64,000 nucleotides of DNA from contig OX638369.1 in the NCBI GenBank assembly GCA_951812925.1, positions 2,108,001 to 2,172,000 on the forward strand. Reading direction: 5' to 3'. Within the stretch, counting starts at the first letter, position 1; each line of letters opens with the position of its first letter. The DNA comes from Calliopum simillimum (taxonomy: Eukaryota > Arthropoda > Insecta > Diptera > Lauxaniidae). Below the pieces are notes generated by a model, which saw only the letters and a list, made by a program, of their open reading frames with translations, had not been told where the DNA came from and made no database searches. The position numbers were made by a program, and so were the translations under genes. Below, one piece after another: positions 36,322 through 46,573 of this stretch.

Positions 36322-36727
36322 TATTAGCGAATAAAAAAAAATTAAGTTCCGCAGTGCGGGCCCGTTTCGAATCCGAAACTTATGTAAAAACGAATTCAAA
36401 ACGGATTTGCTTTTAAATATGTTAATGCTGTATATTTACAGAAAAAAACCGTTTTGATGCGCCTTTTAGCAATTAAAAAATAATAAAAAGAAAAAAAAAG
36501 GAAGAAAAATAAAGGGTAAAAATCCATCTCTGGTAGGATTCGAACCTGGGCAAATCCGTTTCGATTCCGTAAATACTTCAAATACGAACTCAAAACGGAT
36601 TAGCTTTATTTAATTTTTATGATAAAAAAAATATTTTTGATTTGTTTTTTTTTTTCTTTTTATTTTATTGCGTATGATTTTTTGTAAACTTTTCAAACTC
36701 TGTTTGAAAAAATGTTTTTGATTCCAA

Positions 36728-37839
36728 CCCAGTGTGCCAAACGGAATCGTTTCGGATCCGTAACGGGTTCATATTTTCGTTCTTTTTATCCGTTACGGAA
36801 TCCGTTACGTATCCGTTACTGATCCGTTTGCGGGAAGGATTCCTAAAAAAAAAACGAATCGTTTTTTCTTCTTTTATGGATCCGTTTCGAACCTGTAACG
36901 TACATCAAAAACGAATTCAAAACGGATTCGCTTTTAATAATGTTAATGCTGCTTATAAAAAAAAAGAAAACAGGGTGAAGCGCTTATTTTTAATTAAAAA
37001 AAAAACAAAATAACAAAAAAAAAATAAAAAATTACTAGCCCGGCCGGGAGTCGAACTCAGGCTCCCGGGGTATTACTCCTTCATACATGAGACGTTAGAC
37101 AACTAGGCTATTGGCCGATATGATGTTTACTTAACTGATGCAGACTTATTTGATGTTGAGATTTAAAGTTTGTATATTAAACAAATTTCTGTTGTTTTTT
37201 TTATAAGTATTCTGTGTTGTTTTTCTTCCCTTCTTTTGATAAAAAAATGTTATATACTCAAATTTGGAATCAAAAACACTTTTTCAAACGGAGTTTCAAA
37301 AGTTTACAAAAAATCATACGCAATAAAATATAAAGAAAAAAAAAAAAACAAATCAAAAATATTTTTTTTATCATAAAAATTAAATAAAGCAAATCCGTTT
37401 TGAGTTCGTATTTGAAGTATTTACGGAATCAAAACGGATTTGCCCAGGTTCGAGTCCTACCAGAGGTGGATTTTTACCCATTATTTTTCTTCCTTTTTTT
37501 TCTTTTTATTATTTTTTAATTGCTAATAGGCGCATCAAAACGGTTTTTTTCTGTAAATATACAGCATTAACATATTTAAAAGCAAATCCGTTTTGAATTC
37601 GTTTTTACATAAGTTTCGGATTCGAAACGGGCCCGCACTGCGGAACTTAATTTTTTTTTATTCGCTAATAAGCGCTTCAAAATGCTTTTTTTTTTTATCT
37701 AAACAAAGCGTTTTGAATTCGTTTTTGATGTACGTTACGGGTTCGAAATGGATCCGTTACCGCGGATTTCGTTTTTTATACCTTTATGAACTCGTAATGG
37801 ATTCGAAACGGATCCTCATCCGTTTTTGTGCACATTGGG
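36728..37839 (+). mobile_element. Element F, copy b (complete, 1.11 kb), inserted in copy a
   Basis: CCCAGTGTGCC at 36728 to CACATTGGG at 37839. The flanks are AA/AA (36726-36727, 37840-37841). Removing the copy and one AA rejoins GATTCCAA and ATTTGAG exactly as in the uninterrupted homologue (39810-39830), so it is a clean insertion of one copy into another with a 2-bp duplication. Both tRNA-like modules are present (37035-37116 minus; 37447-37457 plus). Confidence 0.88.
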
Positions 37840-37945
37840 AAATTTGAGTATATAACATTTTTTATCAAAAGAAGGGAAGAAAAAGAACACAGAATACTTA
37901 TAAAAAAACAACAGAAATTTGTTTAATATACAAACTTTAAATCTC

Positions 37946-38931
37946 CCCAATGTGCACAAAAACGGATGAGGATCCGTTTCGAATCCATTACGAGTTCATA
38001 AAGGTATAAAAAACGTAATCCGCGGTAACGGATCCATTTCGAACCCGTAACGTACATCAAAAACGAATTCAAAACGCTTTGTTTAGATAAAAAAAAAAAA
38101 AACATTTTGAAGCGCTTATTAGCGAATAAAAAAAAAATTAAATTCCGCAGTGCGGGCCCGTTTTGAATCCGAAACTTATGTAAAAACGAATTCAAAACGG
38201 ATTGGCTTTTAAATATGTTAATGCTGTATATTTACAGAAAAAAACCGTTTTGATGCGCCTATTAGCAATTAAAAAATAATAAAAAGAAAAAAAAGGAAGA
38301 AAAATAAAGGGTAAAAATCCACCTCTGGTAGGATTCGAACCTGGGCAAATCCGTTTCGATTCTTTAAATACTTCAAATACGAACTCAAAACGGATTTGCT
38401 TTATTTAACTTATTTTTTATCAAAAGAAGGGAAGAAAAACAACACAGAATACTTATAAAAAAACAACAGAAATTTGTTTAATATACAAACTTTAAATCTC
38501 AACATCAAATAAGTCTACATCAGTTAAGTAGACATCGTATCGGTCAATAGCCCAGTTGTCTAACGTCTCGTGTATGAAAGAGTAATACCACGGGAGCCCT
38601 GAGTTCGACTCACGGCCGGGCTAGTAATTTTTTTTTTTTATTTGTTATTTTTTTTTTTTTTTTAATTAAAAATAAGCGCTTCACCCTGTTTTCTTTTTTT
38701 TTATAAGCAGCTTTAACATTATTAAAAGCGAATCCGTTTTGAATTCGTTTTTGATGTACGTTACAGGTTCGAAACGGATCCATAAAAGAAGAAAAAACGA
38801 TTCGTTTTTTTTTTAGGAATCCTTCCCGCAAACGGATCAGTAACGGATACGTAACGGATTCCGTAACGGATAAAAAGAACGAAAATATGAACCCGTTACG
38901 GATCCGAAACGAGTCCGTTTGGCACACTGGG
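37946..38931 (-). mobile_element. Element F, copy c (internal deletion, 0.99 kb)
   Basis: CCCAATGTGC at 37946 to CACACTGGG at 38931. It lacks the segment that in other copies runs from TTTTATGATAAAAAAAATAT to TATATAACATT (junction near 38409), shortening it by ~120 bases. It retains the A-box/B-box segment at 38541-38624 and the second B-box at about 38331. Confidence 0.82.
38541..38624 (+). ncRNA. tRNA-like segment (element F copy c)
   Basis: AATAGCCCAGTTGTCTAAC (A-box region) and GAGTTCGACTCAC (B-box with one change in the 3' half), ending CGGGCTAG and then AATTTTTTTTTT. Slightly more degenerate than in the other copies. Confidence 0.5.
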
Positions 38932-39239
38932 ACTTTATGCAAGCTGCGAACTAGAAAATTGTTTTCTGGCCAGTATTTCTCTTATATTTTGAGATTTTAT
39001 CTAGCAAGGTAAAATTTTTTAAAATTTTTTCAAAATTGGTATATCACTTTAAAGTTATGCCTTTTTGATAGACTACTGCTTCATAGAACTGAGAATTTTT
39101 ATTTTTCTCTTGTTTTTGTTCGTTTAGGGGATAAAGGGATATATATGGACCTATCTTGAAAGAACTTCCTCTCATTCAATTGTTTTTCTCTTACAAAGAC
39201 TTTTCTTTAGACAAACTGTGTTGATGGTATTCGGCGTAA
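38932..39239. other. Spacer between element F clusters
   Basis: About 300 bases of unrelated AT-rich sequence; nothing recognised. Confidence 0.6.
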
Positions 39240-40338
39240 CCCAATGTGCACAAAAACGGATGAGGATCCGTTTCGAATCCATTACGAGTTCATAAAGGTA
39301 TAAAAAACGTAATCCGCGGTAACGGATCCATTTCGAACCCGTAACGTACATCAAAAGTGAATTCAAAACGCTTTGTTTAGATAAAAAAAAAAAAACATTT
39401 TGAAGCGCTTATTAGCAAATAAAAAAAAAATTGAATTCCGCAGTGCGGGCCCGTTTCGAATCCGAAACTTATGTAAAAACGAATTCAAAACGGATTTGCT
39501 TTTAAATATGTTAATTCTGTATATTTACAGAAAAAACCCGTTTTGATGCGCCTATTAGCAATTAAAAAATAATAAAAAGAAAAAAAAGGAAGAAAAATAA
39601 AGGGTAAAAATCCACCTCTGGTAGGATTCGAACCTGGGCAAATCCGTTTCGATTCCGTAAATACTTCAAATACGAACTCAAAACGGATTTGCTTTATTTA
39701 ATTTTTATGATAAAAAAAATATTTTTGATTTGTTTTTATTTTCTTTTTATTTTATTGCGTATGATTTTTTGTAAACTTTTCAAACTCTGTTTGAAAAAAT
39801 GTTTTTGATTCCAAATTTGAGTATATAACATTTTTTATCAAAAGAAGGGAAGAAAAACAACATAGAATACTTATAAAAAAAACAACAGAAATTTGTTTAA
39901 TATACAAACTTTAAATCTCAACATCAAATAAGTCTACATCAGTTAAGTAAACATCATATCGGTCAATAGCCTAGTTGTCTAACGTCTCGTGTATGAAAGA
40001 GTATTACCCCGGGAACCTGAGTTCGATTCCCGGCCGGGCTAGTAATTTTTTTTTTTTGTTATTTTGTTTTTTTTAATTAAAAATAAGCGCTTCACCCTGT
40101 TTTCTTTTTTTTATAAGCATTAACATTATTAAAAGCGAATCCGTTTTGAATTCGTTTTTGATGTACGTTACAGGTTCGAAACGGATCCATAAAAGAAGAA
40201 AAAACGATTCGTTTTTTTTTTAGGAATCCTTCCCGCAAACGGATCAGTAACGGATACGTAACGGATTCCGTAACGGATAAAAAGAACGAAAATATGAACC
40301 CGTTACGGATCCGAAACGAGTCCGTTTGGCACACTGGG
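39240..40338 (-). mobile_element. Element F, copy d (complete, left half of a palindrome)
   Basis: CCCAATGTGCAC at 39240 to CACACTGGG at 40338, in inverse orientation to copy e. The sequence outside its ends also mirrors that of copy e: GGCGTAA before d pairs with TTACGCC after e, and AAGTAATTAC after d pairs (9 of 10) with GTAATCACTT before e. The local 2-bp flanks of d alone (TA / AA) do not match. All modules are present. Confidence 0.83.
39961..40042 (+). ncRNA. tRNA-like segment (element F copy d)
   Basis: A-box TAGCCTAGTTG at 39967-39977 and B-box AGTTCGATTCC at 40020-40030 (10 of 11 to consensus), followed by CGGCCGGGCTAG and a run of T from 40045. This is the best-preserved copy of the segment for testing Pol III transcription. 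Confidence 0.55.
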
Positions 40339-40399
40339 AAGTAATTACTTTTTATAAAAAATATTGTCATCAATTTTCCAAACTGTTCCGTAATCACTT

Positions 40400-41480
40400 C
40401 CCAGTGTGCCAAACAGACTCGTTTCGGATCCGTAACGGGTTCATATTTTTGTACTTCTTATCCATTACGGAATCCGTTACGTATCCGTTGCTGATCCGTT
40501 TGCGGGAAGGATTCCTAAAAAAAAACGAATCGTTTTTTCTACTTTTATGGATCCGTTTCGAACCTGTAACGTACATCAAAAACGAATTCAAAACGGATTC
40601 GCTTTTAATAATGTTAAAGCTGCTTTAAAAAAATGGAAAAATGGTGAAGCGCTTATTTTTAATTAAAAAAAACAATATAACAAAAAAAAAAAAAAAATTA
40701 CTAGCCCGGCCGGGAGGCGAACCCAGACACCAGGGGTATTACTTTTTCATACACGAGACGTTAGAGAACTAGGCTATTGACCGATATGATGTTGACTTAT
40801 CTGATGTTGGATTTAAGGTTTGTATTGATTAAACAAATTTCTGTTAATTTTCTTATAAGTATTCTGTGTTCTTTCTCTTCCCTTCTTTTGATAAAAAATA
40901 TTATATACTCAAATTTGGAATCAAAAACATTTCTCCAAACATAGTTTGAAAAGTTTACAAAAAATCATACGCAATAAAATAAAAAGATAAAAAACACAAA
41001 TCGAAAATATTTTTTTTATCATCATTAAAATTAATCAAAGCAAATCCGTTTTGGATTCGTATTTGAAATATTTACGGATTCGAAACGGATTTACCCAGGT
41101 TCGAATCCTACCAAAGGTGGATTTTTACCCTTTATTTTTCGTCCTTTTTTTCTTTTTATTTTCTTTTAATTGCTAATAAGCGCGTCAAAACGGTTTTTTT
41201 CTGTAAATATACAGCATTAACATTTTTAAAATCAAATCCGTTTTGAATTCGTTTTTACATACGTTTCGGATTCGAAACGGGCCTGCACTGCGAAATTACC
41301 CGGGTTCGAATTCTACCATAAGGGGATCGATAATTTTTTTCTTTTTATTTATTTTTTTTTTTTAATCGCTAATAAGCGCTTCAAAACTTTTTTTTTTATT
41401 TAGACACAGCGTTTTGAATTCGTTTTTGATGTACGTTACGGGTTCGAAACGGATCCTCATCCGTTTTTGTGCACATTGGG
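40400..41480 (+). mobile_element. Element F, copy e (right half of a palindrome)
   Basis: CCCAGTGTGCC at 40400 to GCACATTGGG at 41480. It is more diverged than the others: B-box 1 reads GGTTCGCCTCC on the minus strand, and several bases differ in the 11-bp array. Uniquely, it keeps a third tRNA-like module (41302-41312) in the right-hand unit that the other copies lack, so it may represent an older or more complete form of the element. Confidence 0.83.
41299..41340 (+). ncRNA. Third B-box module, seen only in copy e
   Basis: GGGTTCGAATTCTACC (one change from the B-box) is followed by ATAAGGGGATCGATAATTTTTTT, a T-run. In copies 1, b, c and d the corresponding position reads straight from CTGCGGAA to TTAATTTTTT, as if this module had been lost. 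Confidence 0.5.
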
Positions 41481-44400
41481 TTACGCCAAATCGATTTTAG
41501 ATTATTGCCCATTTTGAAAAGACATTCAAAACTGCTAATTTAAACCGCTTGGTCATGGTAAAAAATCAAATGCTATGGAAAATATAAAAGAAAAACTTCG
41601 GAGCACATTCTCACACGCTTTGAATTCAAAATCATATCATAAGATAACCTGTAAAAAACCGCTTGGTCCACATAAATTTCTCAAACGAATCAACGTCACT
41701 GGCGTAAAGTAAATGTGGAACTTTTACCAATAGCCTTCTTCAGTTAAGCGATTATTGCTCCAAAATGCCTTATACCAGCTCAAAATCTTAATCGATTTTT
41801 GAAAGTTAACAATATTTACTAAATAACATGTTGTGTAGGTCTTCTACATCAGGGTTACTGAAAAAAAGTTATATTCATTTAAATTAAAAATTTGTGTAAA
41901 AAACACAATTTTTTGTCATATCGTCGCCCGAGTTCTCATTTGCCCCATACGCATATTTGTTAAAAAAACAAAAGCAAATAACTTGCGTTTGTTTCGACAA
42001 AAGATATGTTATTTTACTTTTTTAGCGAATATGCTTATGGGGCAAAAGAGAACTTAGACGACGATATCTCAAAAATAATACTGGCAGGTGAAAAAAAAGA
42101 GTTGCTGCCTAAAGTCATATCTATTACTATCCACAATAAATTTTACGTTTTTCAAAAAAGTCTCATTTTGGCGGACAGATGAGCTTTGTTGAGTTTATGA
42201 TAGCGGTATATTTTGATGATGTAAGTTTATATTCATAACATACGATAAATTACACTTCTTTTGTAAGGCGCTCAAACTGAACTTTTTGCGTTCAAAAATC
42301 AACAGCCATTTATTTGCTTCCTACTGGGTGAATAAGCAGCATACAATAATGGCAGCTTTACATATGTTTGCATATCTACGCTTGTGCATATATTTGAAAT
42401 AATTTAGGACCGTGTAGACATCACCACAAGAGTGTGTGTGTGTCTACGTTAGCATTTAGTGCTTACGTATGCAAATCTGCGGAAGTAAAGCATTTAAAAA
42501 AACATATTGAGAATGAAAACTGCTGTGAAAATTTCGCATGTCTGCAAATGGCGCTGTGAATTCAAATATGCCATGGAATTTTGATGAAAATTTGAAAACT
42601 CTCCCAGCGGGGGTTGAGAGATGGAGTACGTTGCGACGAGAGAAAGAGAAATTTTTGATGACAGAGTTCAAGTACCATTAGAAAAAGGCAAAAAAGTAGA
42701 AACGTTTTTTAAATATTTAACATAAGGTGGTGTGGAAATTAAACAAGAAAAACAATTGGAAGGTGTAGACGGCTTAAAATGCTTGGAAGATAGACTCCAA
42801 GTAGATGCTTTTTGTGAGTTAATCAAGAAAAATCGAAGTCATCCAAAAAGTCAAAAAGAAATTTCAGGTCATCGTTACACTACAAATAAAATGATACCAA
42901 CACAAAGGCATCTTTCATCTTCAGCCTTATTGTTAATTTGTTTTGGTGTCTCATCAACTAGTAGCTTCTTGAAATTAATATCATTTTCAAATTGCACAAT
43001 TTCTCCTACTTAAATGGTCGAATAGCAAGAATTCCTTGCTACTGTTACCAATTTATTAATAAAAAATCTTCATCAATTTGTTAACAATTTATGTATGCAA
43101 TTCATTTCTGATGTCGTGAATAAAGTGTTAATCGTATATTGGGAATGTCAACTGTTCAACAAAAGTCCTTTCCAATTTATGTGTCCATAAATGGCTGGCA
43201 ATAAAACTTGGAACCCTTACAATTAAATGGTATGATGACGGCAATTGTGGTTGCAGCATTAAATTTAAGTGCGATCATTTATTAAGCTAAGACTACTACA
43301 AGTTATTTAAGCTGCAGTTAATAAAAATCACACACTCACACATACACACATATGCACACAGCAGCATATGGCTAATACAAAAGTCCTTTGAATGCCATGT
43401 CATCACTACTGCAAATGACTAATGACAACAACAACAAAATCTAAGCTCTTCGCAAAGGCATAAAAAGATGACTGTCCAAATGTCAGTTGTCTTTCCAACG
43501 GACAGTCATGCTTTAGTGGATACTGTAACCGAATATTTGAAAGAGAGCAAAAAACAAAAAGGACTACAGTACACATACTCGTGCATGGTTTTTCTTATTT
43601 TTTTTTTTTTGTAAGCGCTAAGAGCAAAAAAGAAGCATTGTATTTTTTGATCCGCTTGCATAACTACATATCATATATACCATAAATGCGGACAATTCCA
43701 TAAAGAAAACAGATTTAAAATTTATCAAATAATAATTTAAAAAGATTTCTAGCCAAAATTTACTTTTCCTTGCGTCTTAAGTAGTTTAAATGACGAAAGA
43801 AGCCCAGATGCTCCAGATCAAGGGTGTCAGTGTATCAAAATCACTGACGCAAACGCAGTTAGCGTAGAATTTTGGCTCATCTACAGCAAAAACAATATTT
43901 CAGTGTTTTCCAAAGTTCTCGGAACTGCAACACCCACACAGCAAAAAGTTTGAGGATAAAGTATAAACTTATTTATACTATTTGTTTTTATAAACTTATG
44001 TATTTCAATTTTTTGATATAATTCATAATATTTTTTTTTTATAAATTGATTCTTAACCAAAAAAGTTCAAATTCTATAAATTTCATACCAAAATTGTATA
44101 ATTGGTGTAAATTATTACAAAACAATCAAGATTTTTTTTATGGCAACCGATTTGGCTATGCATTTGCATAAGCAATAGTCGTGAAAAAAATTACTACCAA
44201 ATACTTTTTCAAAATTTAAGAAAATGGCGGAGATATAAGACTTTGAAATTTTTATGATAGCCTTCTTTGAGAAGCTATAACTTTAGTTGCATTTATCCAA
44301 TTCTCAATTTGATGGTGTCAAATGATTTGGCTTGAAACAGGCTTTAAAATTAAAACTAGCAAAAAATTTTTTTATATTGTTTACACTGAAAAAAAAAAAA

Positions 44401-45056
44401 AAAATTCAAATTGAGTTTCCCAGAATACGTCATTTTAAATATTTTTTATTTTTCTTACAAAAAAGCTACAGGTGTAACATACCAGTCCTCCAAAAATTGG
44501 AGTGGGCCTGCTAGTGGTTCTCCAGAAAAACAATAAAATGTGGCTGCTACCGATCCACTGCGTTATTCTTTATGAAATTTAATATGGAGAAGGGATGAAG
44601 ACTAAGATACATTAATATATCCTTTGTGTTTTCAAGTAGGCGTTGCCACACCCCCAAATTGTAATTTCATACGAATGTGTGCTTGTAATTTTTTTTTTGG
44701 CACAGACACATAAAAGCGCATTAGAGCCATAACAAAAGCATTGCCCTTAAAATATTATGTAGGCAAAATTCAATAAAAGATTTCAAGGACATTGAAAGAA
44801 TTCCCATACGTTGTAACTCAATCTTAAGGATTGCAAATATTTGTACGCATTTTTTTGACAGTCTTATGATAAATTTGTTTATCTTCAAAAGAGGAAAACC
44901 CAAAAAAATGTATATGTAGATGTATAAATGTATGAACTTGAAGTTTTCTCTGTTGAAAAATTAAACTTTTGGCAAATTTTTAGTTTAGCATAATTTGTGC
45001 AAATCTTATGATATTTGCAATATTTGATACATATATTTTTTGTTCTTTTCTTGCAG
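41481..45056. other. No gene; palindrome at 41918-42067
   Basis: A ~150-base imperfect palindrome (ATATCGTCG...CGACGATAT) has GAGTTCTCATTTGCCCCATA on one side and its near-complement on the other, probably a small MITE. The rest is unique AT-rich sequence with CA-type repeats near 43330-43360. TAGGCGTTGCCACACCCCC near 44640 is another fragment of the GGCGTGGC class. No exon recognised before the splice site at 45056. Confidence 0.5.
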
Positions 45057-45093
45057 GTAAGCTCAGAATTGGCCAGGAACAATAAACAAAAAG
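45057..45093 (+). promoter_or_regulatory. Candidate recursive splice site (ratchet point) with RS-exon
   Basis: A strong pyrimidine tract and 3' splice site (TTTTTTGTTCTTTTCTTGCAG ending 45056 in sense) is followed at once by GTAAGC, a 5' splice site. This AG|GTAAG junction is the known form of a zero-nucleotide recursive splice site used to remove very long fly introns stepwise. Exactly 37 bases on lies a second consensus 5' splice site, AAAAG|GTAAGT (45094), the arrangement described for RS-exons. No comparable site was found elsewhere in the window by eye. It implies transcription on the plus strand through a long intron. Use in vivo is not shown. Confidence 0.55.
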
Positions 45094-45630
45094 GTAAGTT
45101 ATTGCTGCAAGTCTTTTATGAATGTTTACTTAAAATTGCCATAGTGAAAGTTAAAGTCAAAAGCAATCCTCACATGTTTAATCAAAGTTATATCGGTAAC
45201 AATGAACAAAGGAAAAAAACAGCTAAAAATAAGTATTTGTATTTACGTACAAATGTAAGCCACTGATTCTTGACATTTTAGACAAATTCATTCATCCCTC
45301 ACTGTCAATGCAAACGAGCAACTGACTGGCACAAGTATGGCGGGCACAATAAAAGGTTCAATTTAAGGTCGCGAAGGACATGCGGCATTGTCTATTTGAT
45401 TTTTTGTTTCATTTGATTAGCTTATAAGGATATTGGTGAGAGCGTGTCTATGTATGTGTGTGCATTGATTTAGAAAATCGATATGCTAATTTGACGTTTG
45501 CAATGTCAGTTAAGAGAAAACATACGTAACATGAAAATGAAAGTGCTGAAAAATCAATATCACTTAGTTTAAGTATTTTACGAATGTTTTTAACAAATTT
45601 TTTATAAAAAAAATTTTTTTTTTTATTAAA
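45094..45630. other. No gene; unique AT-rich sequence
   Basis: Nothing recognised beyond the 5' splice site consensus at its start. Confidence 0.5.
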
Positions 45631-46573
45631 ATCTTAATGTAAGGTTGTTGGATGTGGGCACCTTTTTCTTTTCAACTCATTACTTTTGACCAAATGTATT
45701 TAAGTACATGACATATAAGTATCAATGGAAAGCCAGAGATCTTAACTAACTACTGGTGAAGAAAGAAAATTGATTTCGTCAGGTGGAAAAATTATATCAA
45801 AAAAATAGTGAAGCGAACATTTTTCACAAAAAAAGCAAGTATTTTGGTTCGGTTGTGGGCACCCTAAGAAAATCGGCAAAACATTGGAAAATATGAAGTA
45901 AAACGCAATCAAATGGAGAAAAAAGCAAAACTAATTTATTTTAGAAACAATGACTCACACAAATTAAAAAAATTCTGCTCAACGGATTCAACAAAATCAG
46001 CGTCACTGAGAAAATTTTTTTCTGCGATATCCTTAAAGGGCCTATTGGTGCTTTCCATTTTATTAAAAAAGCGTAAAAAGGCATAAGAACACCATTTTAA
46101 TTAGATATGTTATATTGGCAGACACGACGATATTTTAGGAAAACACATGCTTTTAATAAAAAAAGACGGGTGCTCACACCCAAACCAATTCGGGGCCCAC
46201 ACTCGAATTTGACAGCGTCTTTGAAAAGCAATAAGCAGATTGTGTTCTGTGAACATTTTGGTTGCATTTCATCACAAAATATAATAAATTTACTACATAA
46301 ATAAAGACCGCATTCAGCTTTTCTATTGATTCACTTCGATTTATCGCACTTGGAAAATGATTAAAAAAAACTTTTGTGTTGATTTTCACTTATTCAAAAA
46401 TTATTTTCTTCTCAGCACAAAGCAAATGCGTCTGGTTGCTCTGGTAAAAGCCTAGTGCTGTCATAACACGCTCTTAATATTGGTCAGAACAGCTGCATTT
46501 GTTTTCTGTCAAAAGTTACGGGGGGGGGGGTGCCCACACCCGAACTATACCCGCAAGCGGCACTCTTCCCCTA
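45631..46573. mobile_element. Inverted-repeat element, GTGTGGGCACC arms
   Basis: GGATGTGGGCACCTTT near 45646 and the complement of GGGTGCCCACACCCGAA near 46531 form the outer arms. A second pair, GGTTGTGGGCACCCTAAG (about 45848) and GGTGCTCACACCCAAACC (about 46170), lies inside. The right end reads CACTCTTCCCCTA (ending 46573), a TAGGGGAAGAG terminus of the class seen at 11878 and 50360. The matching left tip is missing, so the copy is truncated. A G10 run sits at 46520-46530. No coding capacity. Confidence 0.65.

Larger units (their letters stand above)
34985..38931 (-). mobile_element. Element F composite cluster (copies a, b, c)
   Basis: Copy a (minus orientation) begins CCCAATGTGCACAAAAACGG at 34985. 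It is interrupted by a tandem 516-bp repeat (35265-36321) and by copy b (36728-37839), continues to 37945, and then runs straight into copy c, which restarts with a new CCCAATGTGC end at 37946 and finishes CACACTGGG at 38931. The bases flanking the whole cluster are AC on both sides (34983-34984 and 38932-38933), as if a and c together occupy one insertion site. The simplest reading is one insertion that later gained a partial internal tandem duplication. Confidence 0.75.

Noticed and set aside
35608..36327. Two 67-71 residue frames with an identical protein
   Set aside because: They are the same 516-bp tandem unit read twice; composition and lack of family match suggest no gene.
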